The translations under genes were made by a program, and so were the position numbers. From NCBI GenBank assembly GCA_036381515.1, contig DASVCR010000072.1, positions 62,001 to 126,000 of the forward strand: a stretch of 64,000 nt of DNA, written 5' to 3'. Position 1 is the first letter of the stretch; every line of letters starts with the position of its first letter. Origin of the DNA: ZC4RG20 sp036381515 (lineage in GTDB: Bacteria; Pseudomonadota; Gammaproteobacteria; Steroidobacterales; Rariloculaceae). This document shows positions 1 to 6,670 of the stretch, piece by piece. The notes beneath the pieces were generated by a model that made no database searches, was not told the DNA's origin, and saw only the letters and a list, made by a program, of their open reading frames with translations.

Positions 1-1
1 G

Positions 2-1036
2 CTGCTGCCGATCTCGGTCAGCCTGATCACCGCGCCCGGCTGGGAGCAGGTCGTGATCGTCATCACGATGTTCGTCGTGCTCGAGCTCTTGAGCAACAAC
101 GTGATGGAGCCGCTGCTCTATGGGCAGAGCGTCGGGCTCTCGGCGATCGCGGTGATCGTCTCGGCGATCTTCTGGACGTGGATCTGGGGCCCGATCGGGC
201 TCGTGCTCGCGACCCCGATGACGGCGTGCATCGTCGTGCTCGCGCGCTACGTGCCGGAGCTCGCGTTCATCGACCGGCTGATGAGCGAGGGCCCGGCGCT
301 GAAGCCGCACCTGTCGCTCTATCAGCGGCTTCTCGCGCGCGACGAGGACGAGGCGGCGGACATCGTCGACGCGTACCGCGAATCGCACACGCTCGAGGAG
401 ACGTGCGACGAGCTGCTGCTCGGCGCGCTGCTCGCGTTGAAGCGGGACCTCGCGGCCGATCGGATCCTGCGCGACGACGGCGACTTCGTCGCGAGCGCGC
501 TCGACGAGCTCGTCGACGAGCTCGCCGACGCGGTCGCGGAGGAGGGCGCCGAGGCTCGCGACGGCGCCGCCGCGTCGGCGCGTCGACCGCTCGTGATCGG
601 CCTCCCGGTCCGCGATCGCGTCGACGAGATCGCGCTCGAGCTGCTCGGCGTCCTGCTCAAAAAGGAGCCGTGCGAGCTCGACGTCGTCAGCGCGGAGGCG
701 CTCGTCGGCGAGAAGATCGCCGAGGTCGAGACGCGGCGGCCGGCGGCCGTGTGCGTCGTGACGCTGCCGCCCGGAGACCTGACGGCGACTCGGCATGCCG
801 CGAAGCGCCTGCGTGCGCGCGTGCCCGGCGTCGCCGTGATCGTCGGCCGGCTCGGCGGCGGCGCCGCGGCCGCGCGGAGCCGCCACCTGCTGCGCACGGC
901 CGGTGTCCGCGACGTCGGCTTCAGCCTCGCCAAGCTCGCGGAGCTCCTCGGGCAGATCGTGCGCGAGGCGGCCCGCACGCCGGCCGAGGACGCGGTCGCC
1001 GGCGAGGGGACGCCGGAGCTCACGGCGGCGCGCTGA
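2..1036 (+). CDS. AI-2E family transporter, C-terminal part (5' end outside window)
   Basis: The frame is open from base 2, so the gene starts before the window. The visible N-terminal part has the last hydrophobic helices of the AI-2E/PerM exporter fold, with the typical stretch NNVMEPLLYGQSVGLS followed by WGPIGLVLATPMTA. Family members are inner-membrane putative exporters of small molecules. After the last helix (about residue 70 of the visible part) comes a soluble region of about 250 residues: an acidic helical segment, then from RRPLVIGLPVRDRVDE onward an alternating beta/alpha stretch resembling a B12-binding-type Rossmann fold, without the usual DxHxxG cobalamin ligand. The downstream gene converges from the other strand 24 bp away. 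Substrate unknown; family call confident, extra-domain call tentative. Confidence 0.85.
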   Translation: MLPISVSLITAPGWEQVVIVITMFVVLELLSNNVMEPLLYGQSVGLSAIAVIVSAIFWTWIWGPIGLVLATPMTACIVVLARYVPELAFIDRLMSEGPALKPHLSLYQRLLARDEDEAADIVDAYRESHTLEETCDELLLGALLALKRDLAADRILRDDGDFVASALDELVDELADAVAEEGAEARDGAAASARRPLVIGLPVRDRVDEIALELLGVLLKKEPCELDVVSAEALVGEKIAEVETRRPAAVCVVTLPPGDLTATRHAAKRLRARVPGVAVIVGRLGGGAAAARSRHLLRTAGVRDVGFSLAKLAELLGQIVREAARTPAEDAVAGEGTPELTAAR

Positions 1037-1060
1037 TGCGCCGCCGCGGCAACGCGCCGT

Positions 1061-1702
1061 TCAGCGCTTCAGCGACGGCGGCCCGGTGCGCCGGCACGCG
1101 ATATCGAGGCCGTGCCCGACGGACAGGAGCACCGCCTCCATGTCCGGCTTCGATCTGACGGCCGCGGCGTAGCGCGCGGTCGCTTCGCGCGCGCTCTCCG
1201 GATGGATCATGTTGTCGGCGACGATCACGCCGCCGTCCGCGAGCAGCGGATAGACGAGCTCGAAGCACGGCGCGTAGAGTTCCTTCCAGATGTCGATCAG
1301 CACGAGATCGACGGGACCCGGCTGATCGCGCAGCAGCTCGAGCGCATCCCCGAGGCGCCACTCGACGACGTTCGCGAGCCCGGCCTCGGCGATCCGCTCG
1401 CGCGCGTAGGCCTGCTTGCTCGCGACGCTGTCGTACGTGTAGAGCTTGCCGCCGGTCGCGCGTGCCGCGTCCGCGAGAAAGAGCGTCGAGAAGCCGTACG
1501 ACGTGCCGAGCTCGACGATCCGCGTCGCGCCGAGGCCGATCGCGAGCGAATGCAGGAAACGCGCGGCCGGCTCGCCGACCGCGAGCAGGAAGTCGTCTCG
1601 GTGGCGCGCAAACTCGTCGCGCGACAGCGCCGCGGCCCTGGCCGCCTCGTCCTCCATGCGCTTCTTGTAGATGCCGAGCACGCGCTCGAATGCCTGATCC
1701 AT
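1061..1702 (-). CDS. class I SAM-dependent O-methyltransferase
   Basis: This 213-residue protein matches the catechol/caffeoyl-CoA O-methyltransferase-like family in length and layout. Motif I for AdoMet binding is IVELGTSYGFSTLFLADA (about residues 62-79). The acidic loop after strand 2 is YTYDSV, the metal-binding/post-I region reads DLVLIDIWKELY, and a later DNMIHP matches the DN pair that helps bind a divalent cation in this family. It is expected to be cytosolic and to methylate a small hydroxylated compound; the substrate cannot be read from sequence. It is the last gene of a leftward run, 32 bp after parB, so co-transcription with the quinoprotein dehydrogenase and parB is likely. Confidence 0.85.
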   Translation of the reverse strand: MDQAFERVLGIYKKRMEDEAARAAALSRDEFARHRDDFLLAVGEPAARFLHSLAIGLGATRIVELGTSYGFSTLFLADAARATGGKLYTYDSVASKQAYARERIAEAGLANVVEWRLGDALELLRDQPGPVDLVLIDIWKELYAPCFELVYPLLADGGVIVADNMIHPESAREATARYAAAVRSKPDMEAVLLSVGHGLDIACRRTGPPSLKR

Positions 1703-1734
1703 CTTTTCGTCGACCTCCTGTGCGGGAAAACGCG

Positions 1735-2691
1735 TTATCGCGCGTCGCGCGCGCGCGGGCCCGCCGCCTCGCGGACCCGCATGATCAGCTCGAGTATGCG
1801 CTGCAGCGCACGCTGCAGGCGGCCGAGATCGCTGAACACGATGCTGAGCGTGTAGGTGCCGTTCTTCGCGCGCCGAATCGTGAGCTTCTCGCCGACCTCC
1901 TTCGCGAGCTGAATCTGCAGCCAGCGCGTCTGCAGGTCGATCCGCGTGCGGTCGTCGTCGCGCTCGGCCGGCGCGTCGAGCAGCGCCCGCACGGCCTTCT
2001 CGACCTGGCGAACGGACAGTCCGCGGCGCTCGGCCTTACGCGCGATCTCGATCTGCCGGTCGCGATCGAGGGACAAGAGCGCGCGCGCGTGGCCCATGTC
2101 GATCCGGCGCTCGGCGAGCATGTCCTTGACCTCGGGATCGAGGTCGAGCAGCCGCAGCAGGTTGCTCACGGACGCGCGCGAGCGGCCGACGGCCTTCGCC
2201 GCCTGCTCGTGCGTGAGCGCGAACTCGTCGACGAGACGCCTCAGGGAATTCGCCTGATCGATCGGATTCAGGTCCTCGCGCTGCAGGTTCTCGATCAGCG
2301 CGACCGCGAGCGCCGACTGATCGTCGAGCTCGCGGACGATGACCGGGACCGTGCGGAGCCCCACGAGCTTTGCCGCGTGCCAGCGGCGTTCGCCGGCGAC
2401 GATCTCGAAGCGCGAGTCGTTCGCGCCCTCGGGCACATCCGCGTCGCGCTGCGCGTTCGCTGCGCCCGCGCCGATGCGCCGGACGACGAGCGGCTGCAGG
2501 ATGCCTTGCTCGCGGATCGTTTCCGCGAGCTCGACGAGGCTCTCCTCGGATACGTACCGGCGAGGCTGATAGCGACCCGGCGTCAGCGCGTCGACCGGCA
2601 CCTCGAGCACGCGCGGTCCGCCGCTCTCGGTTGCGTCGTCCGCGAGACCCGCGCCGCCGAGCAGCGCGTCGATTCCGCTCTCTCCCTGCAT
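1735..2691 (-). CDS. parB: ParB/Spo0J-family partition protein (no ParA beside it)
   Basis: A full-length ParB-type protein of 318 residues. The N-terminal ParB/Srx domain has YQPRR (Box I), GERRWHAA (Box II, the CTP-binding motif) and ENLQREDLNPIDQA. It is followed by a KorB-like helix-turn-helix (THEQAAKAVGRSRASVSNLLRLL) and a C-terminal dimerisation segment. An insert of about 20 residues sits between the first strand and GERRW. ParB clamps load at parS sites and organise origin segregation together with ParA. Here the upstream neighbour, only 15 bp away, is a quinohemoprotein dehydrogenase and not parA, and I saw no parS-like TGTTTCACGTGAAACA site in the window. It may be the chromosomal ParB displaced from its usual locus, or a ParB-like nucleoid/regulatory protein. 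Confidence 0.85.
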   Translation of the reverse strand: MQGESGIDALLGGAGLADDATESGGPRVLEVPVDALTPGRYQPRRYVSEESLVELAETIREQGILQPLVVRRIGAGAANAQRDADVPEGANDSRFEIVAGERRWHAAKLVGLRTVPVIVRELDDQSALAVALIENLQREDLNPIDQANSLRRLVDEFALTHEQAAKAVGRSRASVSNLLRLLDLDPEVKDMLAERRIDMGHARALLSLDRDRQIEIARKAERRGLSVRQVEKAVRALLDAPAERDDDRTRIDLQTRWLQIQLAKEVGEKLTIRRAKNGTYTLSIVFSDLGRLQRALQRILELIMRVREAAGPRARDAR

Positions 2692-2706
2692 GCGCGCGCC
2701 GCCGCG

Positions 2707-4767
2707 TCAGTCGTCCGGCAATGCGAACACGTAGAGCGCGTGTCCGCGGGTCGGCGGCTTGATCTCCGGCGCGATCAGGTTCGGCACGAGGCGGGGGCTG
2801 CCGCCGCCGAGCCCGGTCGTGACCGCGACGTACTGCTTGCCGTCGACCTCGAAGCTGATCGGGAAGCCCTGCACGGATGTCGCGAGGCGCGTCTTCCAGA
2901 CGACGCGTCCGTCGCGCACGTCGATCGCCTTGAACTCGCGGTCGAGGTCGCCGACGAACACGAGCCCGCCGGCCGTCGACAGCGCCGCGGTCAGGAACGG
3001 TGCGCGCTGCTCGAGCGCCCACGTCTCCTCCATCGTGTCGACGTCGAACGCGGCGAGCCGGCCGAGGTTGCCGTCGCTGCCCGGCATCTCGTAGAAGCGT
3101 CGGTCGGCGCCGCCGGCGCTGCCGCCGCCCGGACGCTGCTCGATCGCCTGCGCGCGGATCGAGATGCAGCTCTGCGACAGCGGGATGATCATCTGCCGCG
3201 TCGGCCGGTGGAAGCTCATCGCCTGCCAGTTGTGGCCGCCCTCGGTGCTCGGGCAGCCGTCGATCCACTCGCCGATCTCGTGGTCGATGATGTCCTGTCG
3301 GTAGCGGGGCCGCCCGGTCTCGCGGTCGAAGCTCTCCCAGACGTTCTGGAACACCGTCTCGGCGTGGTCGATGTAGCGGCCGTCGCGGCGATCGAGCTTC
3401 CACAGGATCCCGTCCTTGCCGACCGTGAAGACGAGCTTGTCGTCGCCCGAGTCGACGAGCACGCGCTCGAACACGACGTCGAGATCGAGCGCCTCGCCGG
3501 GCGCGTGCGAGAAGTGCCACGCGAGCTTGCCGGTGCTCGCGTCGAGCGCGACGGTCGAGCTCGTGTAGAGCGCGACGTCGAGCGTGCCCATGCCGCGGCT
3601 CGCCGGCATCCACGGCTTCGCCTGCGCGGTGCCCCAGTACGTGAGGTTGAGCTCCGGATCGTAGCTGCCGGTGATCCACGTCTCGCCGCCGGCGCGGTAG
3701 AGGTCGGGCAGATCGCCCCACGAGTCGCCGCCGGGATCCGTCGACACGGCGACCGTCGAGAAGCGCCACAGCTGCTCGCCGGTCTCGGCGTCGTAGCCGC
3801 TGATGAAGCATTTCTGCTCCTCGTAGCGGGAGCAGCCGCCCATGCCCTGGATCACGACGCCGTTCGCGACGAGCGGCCCGCTGCTGCTCGCGCGTCCGTC
3901 CGGCATCGCGACGTTCCACACGGTCTCGCCGGTGCGCGCGTCGAGCGCGACGAGGCGGCCCGCGCTCTGCAGGTAGAGCTTGTCCGCATAGAGCGCCATG
4001 CCGCGCATCGCGACGTTGTCCTCGAGGCGGTGCTCCCAAATCAGGCTGCCGTCGCGGCCGTCGAGCGCCTGGATGATGCCGCCGGTGTTGTTCAGGAAGA
4101 TCGTGCCGCGATAGGCGAGGGGAGACGGCTGATTCGTGCCGCCGTCGCGCATCGGCCAGACCCATGCGAGCTGGAGGCGGTGCGCGTTCTCGGGCGTGAT
4201 CTCGTCGAGCGGGCTGAAGCTCGACGCGTCGTAGTCGCGGCGCAGCATCGGCCAGTCGCCCGGCGGAGGGTCGCGCAGCAGCTCGTCGGTCAGCGGCGCG
4301 AAGTCGCGGACCGTGCCCGCGACGATCACGCCGGTCGGCTCGGGCTCCGGCGCCTCCGTCGGCGCGGCCTGCGCGGGCGCGCCGGTCGGCAGCAGCGTCC
4401 CGATCAGCGTGCTAGACGCCGCGAACGGCTCGGCACCGGCCGCCGCGCCGTTCTGCGCGAGGAGGTACGCGATCACGTTGACGTAGGTCTCCTCGGGAAG
4501 CGCGCCCGGCCCTTCGGGCGGCATCGTCGCGCGAAGCTGCGCGAGGAGCTCGTTCGTGCTGCGGCCGCGCCAGCGGCTCACGAATTCGGGACCGGCGAGC
4601 CGCGCGGTCGGCAGGAGCCGCATGTCCGCGCCGTGGCACGTCGCGCAATGCTGCTCGTAGTCGGCGCGTCCGGCCTCGGTCTGCTCGGCGGTGATCGACC
4701 AGGCCGGCGCGGCATGCAGGGCGAGCGCGCCGGCCGCGGCCGGCGCGAGAAAGCGCTTCGAGCTCAT
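2707..4767 (-). CDS. PQQ-dependent quinohemoprotein dehydrogenase with N-terminal cytochrome c
   Basis: A 686-residue periplasmic enzyme. A signal peptide (MSSKRFLAPAAAGALALHAAPAWS) precedes a small class I cytochrome c domain with haem motif CATCH at residues 41-45 and a likely Met ligand in TMPPEG (about 81-86). An Ala/Pro/Glu linker leads into an eight-bladed PQQ beta-propeller from about residue 160, with repeated tryptophan-docking motifs such as DGRDGSLIWE, DARTGETVW and DASTGKLAW. Such enzymes oxidise alcohols or sugars and pass electrons to the haem. The cytochrome is at the N-terminus, whereas classic type II quinohemoprotein alcohol dehydrogenases carry it at the C-terminus. The active-site stretch ALDLD (D428, D430) has the second Asp seen in lanthanide-type enzymes. 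Substrate unknown. It heads a leftward run with parB and the methyltransferase. Confidence 0.85.
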   Translation of the reverse strand: MSSKRFLAPAAAGALALHAAPAWSITAEQTEAGRADYEQHCATCHGADMRLLPTARLAGPEFVSRWRGRSTNELLAQLRATMPPEGPGALPEETYVNVIAYLLAQNGAAAGAEPFAASSTLIGTLLPTGAPAQAAPTEAPEPEPTGVIVAGTVRDFAPLTDELLRDPPPGDWPMLRRDYDASSFSPLDEITPENAHRLQLAWVWPMRDGGTNQPSPLAYRGTIFLNNTGGIIQALDGRDGSLIWEHRLEDNVAMRGMALYADKLYLQSAGRLVALDARTGETVWNVAMPDGRASSSGPLVANGVVIQGMGGCSRYEEQKCFISGYDAETGEQLWRFSTVAVSTDPGGDSWGDLPDLYRAGGETWITGSYDPELNLTYWGTAQAKPWMPASRGMGTLDVALYTSSTVALDASTGKLAWHFSHAPGEALDLDVVFERVLVDSGDDKLVFTVGKDGILWKLDRRDGRYIDHAETVFQNVWESFDRETGRPRYRQDIIDHEIGEWIDGCPSTEGGHNWQAMSFHRPTRQMIIPLSQSCISIRAQAIEQRPGGGSAGGADRRFYEMPGSDGNLGRLAAFDVDTMEETWALEQRAPFLTAALSTAGGLVFVGDLDREFKAIDVRDGRVVWKTRLATSVQGFPISFEVDGKQYVAVTTGLGGGSPRLVPNLIAPEIKPPTRGHALYVFALPDD

Positions 4768-4848
4768 TATTGTAGTCGTCCTCGAGTCCCCCGAACCTCG
4801 AAGGCCAGTATCGTCGCGCCGCGGACGCTGTCAAATGTCACGAAAAAC

Positions 4849-4915
4849 GTGTCAGACACCTTTTCTCGAGAAAAATGTGTCAGACACCTTTTTCTTGGGA
4901 AAAGGTGTCTGACAC
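4849..4915. repeat. GTGTCAGACACC repeat cluster with hairpin
   Basis: Two direct copies of GTGTCAGACACC (4849-4860 and 4877-4888) and one inverted copy (4904-4915) lie in 67 bp. Copies two and three form a hairpin whose stem also pairs CTTTT with AAAAG and is flanked by A and T runs, so it resembles an intrinsic terminator on either strand. The same element recurs as a perfect hairpin at 9820-9860. Elements of this sequence are dispersed intergenic repeats in many Proteobacteria; a link to REP-type transposases is a possibility, and no transposase gene is present here. Confidence 0.85.
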
Positions 4916-5650
4916 GTTTTTTCGGCGGAGGCGGGCGAACAGCGAGTACTCCCACGGCCGGATCGCGAAGACGGCGCCGCAGCCGCGGCGCTCGGACAGC
5001 GGCAGCCCCGCGTCGCGCCGCGCGAGGTCGTCGAACTCGCGCGCGATGCGCTCGATCGACTGCTGCATCTGCCTGAGCGACGCGTCCGACAGCATCCCGC
5101 CGACGAACCGGAACTGCTCGCCGGGGCCCGTGAACGGCGAGTCGAGGAACTCGAGCTTCACCTGCCGCGCGAGGAGCTTCTGCACCGGCCCGTTCGGGCG
5201 CCACGCGAAATTGCGCGCGGTCAGGAGCCGCACGCGATTGAGCGGCAGGAGCTCGATGATCCTCGCTCGGTGCAGCCGGATCAGCAGCCTGTCGAGCTCC
5301 GCGGGCTCGATCGCGAACCCGTCGGTGATCGCGGCGAGCGGCCAGCCGTTGATCAGCAGATAGGTCAGGAGCAGCAGCTTCGGCTCGGCGACGAGCGCCT
5401 GCTCCTGCTCGACGGTGAGCTCCGTGAGGTACTCGCGCCGCGCGTTCAGCATCTCGACGAGATCCGAGATCTCGATGCCGACGGCGTGACAGATCTGCTC
5501 GAGCCGACGCAGCGAGAAACTGCGCCGCGCGAACATGCGCTTGACGCTCGATTCGCTGACGCCGATCCGGTGCGCGAGGCTCGCGTACGTGATGCCCTGC
5601 GCTTTCAGGAACCGCTTCAGCTCGTCGATCAGGGACGCCGCCTGAGCCAT
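4880..5650 (-). CDS. XRE-family helix-turn-helix transcriptional regulator
   Basis: A 256-residue protein with an N-terminal HTH_XRE/Cro-type DNA-binding domain at about residues 7-65 (LKRFLKAQGITYASLAHRIG, then SVKRMF and LEQICHAVGIEISDL), followed by about 190 residues without a recognised ligand domain. The start at 5650 is chosen because a strong GGAGG lies about 10 bases upstream and because homology-like sequence begins there; the reading frame stays open further upstream without such features. The last dozen codons and the stop lie inside the GTGTCAGACACC repeat, giving the tail NVSDTFSQEKGV. It is divergent from the alpha/beta hydrolase gene, with a palindrome in between that it may bind. 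Confidence 0.85.
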   Translation of the reverse strand: MAQAASLIDELKRFLKAQGITYASLAHRIGVSESSVKRMFARRSFSLRRLEQICHAVGIEISDLVEMLNARREYLTELTVEQEQALVAEPKLLLLTYLLINGWPLAAITDGFAIEPAELDRLLIRLHRARIIELLPLNRVRLLTARNFAWRPNGPVQKLLARQVKLEFLDSPFTGPGEQFRFVGGMLSDASLRQMQQSIERIAREFDDLARRDAGLPLSERRGCGAVFAIRPWEYSLFARLRRKNVSDTFSQEKGV

Positions 5651-5718
5651 CGCGAAGTGCCTCCGGAGCCGCCCGGCCTGCGCGCCGCTCGCGGGCGCCT
5701 TCGGCTTCGGCCGGCGAA

Positions 5719-5739
5719 AAGTAGCGAAAAACGATACTT
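5719..5739. promoter_or_regulatory. candidate operator for the XRE regulator
   Basis: An interrupted palindrome with arms AAGTAGCG and CGATACTT around an AAAAA spacer; seven of eight arm positions are complementary. It sits in the 183-bp divergent gap, 69 bp upstream of the XRE regulator start and 94 bp upstream of the hydrolase start. The size and symmetry fit a dimeric Cro/XRE-type repressor site. The assignment is by position and symmetry only. Confidence 0.45.
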
Positions 5740-5833
5740 CACGGCCGCATTCTACGCGACTCGAGCCGGAAATCGGACGAAATTCGGCTACCTGTGAGAG
5801 ACTCGCGACGGTTTTCGATCCGGGAGCACGACG

Positions 5834-6670
5834 ATGAGAGCCTTCCTGTTCGTGACGAGGCGCGCGAGTCCGTTGCTGACCCTGCTCGTCGTCGGGGCGT
5901 CCCCGACCGTCCCCGACTCCGGCGAGACCGCGGCGGCGTGCTACGCGCCCGCGGCCGAGCCGACGTCGGCCCGCATGGACTGCCGGCCCGGCCGGATCCT
6001 CGTGCTGCCCGGCGTCTACAACACGCGCTTCCAGCTCGCGGGCTTCGTCGAGCGCGCCGAGGCGCGGCTCCCCGGGTTCGACGTCGAGGTCCGTCCGTGG
6101 GGCACGCCGCTGTTGCCGCTCCGAAACCTCCGCGCGCACGAGCGGAACGTCGCGACGGCGGCCGCGCTCGCCGCGGAGATCGCCGAATGGCGCGGCGCGC
6201 ATCCGGCCGAGCCGTTCTACCTCGTCGGCTACTCCGGGGGCGGCGGCATGGCGGTGCTCGTCGCCGCCGCGCTGCCCGACGGCGTCGAGATCGATAGGCT
6301 GATCCTCGTCGCGCCCGCGATCTCGCCGGACTATCCGCTCGAGCGCGACGTCCTGCCGCACGTGCGGGAGCTCGTCGTCAACTACGCGAGCGAGCGCGAT
6401 CTTCAGGTCGGGTGGGGAACGCGCAGGTTCGGCACGATCGACCGCAAGCACGTCGACAGCGCGGGCGCGGTCGGCTTCACGACGAACGATCCGAAGGTCG
6501 TGCAATGGCATTGGTCGCCGGCCGACCGCGAGCTCGGCCATCGCGGCAACCACGTGGCCTACCTCGGCCGCCGCTGGCAGGCGGCCGCGCTGCTGCCTGC
6601 CCTCGATCCCGACGCGACGGCCGAGACGCTGGCCGCCGCGTGGGCGGCGGTCGACCAGGAGAGCCGTTGA
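5834..6670 (+). CDS. exported alpha/beta hydrolase-like protein
   Basis: A 278-residue protein with a hydrophobic N-terminus suggestive of a signal peptide and the nucleophile elbow GYSGGG at about residues 136-141, in which Ser138 would be the nucleophile. Strand-turn elements RILVLPGVYNTRF before it and RLILVAPAIS after it match the alpha/beta-hydrolase fold. A candidate catalytic His is in HRGNHVAYLG near the C-terminus. It is likely an esterase or lipase-like serine hydrolase of unknown substrate. Its stop codon overlaps the start of the next gene in an ATGA arrangement, so the two are translationally coupled. Confidence 0.7.
   Translation: MRAFLFVTRRASPLLTLLVVGASPTVPDSGETAAACYAPAAEPTSARMDCRPGRILVLPGVYNTRFQLAGFVERAEARLPGFDVEVRPWGTPLLPLRNLRAHERNVATAAALAAEIAEWRGAHPAEPFYLVGYSGGGGMAVLVAAALPDGVEIDRLILVAPAISPDYPLERDVLPHVRELVVNYASERDLQVGWGTRRFGTIDRKHVDSAGAVGFTTNDPKVVQWHWSPADRELGHRGNHVAYLGRRWQAAALLPALDPDATAETLAAAWAAVDQESR

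Noticed and set aside
1462..5076. Very long rightward open frame (about 1200 codons) opposite parB and the quinohemoprotein gene
   Set aside because: The translation is Arg/Ala/Asp-rich low-complexity sequence mirroring real genes on the other strand; it is a G/C codon-bias shadow.
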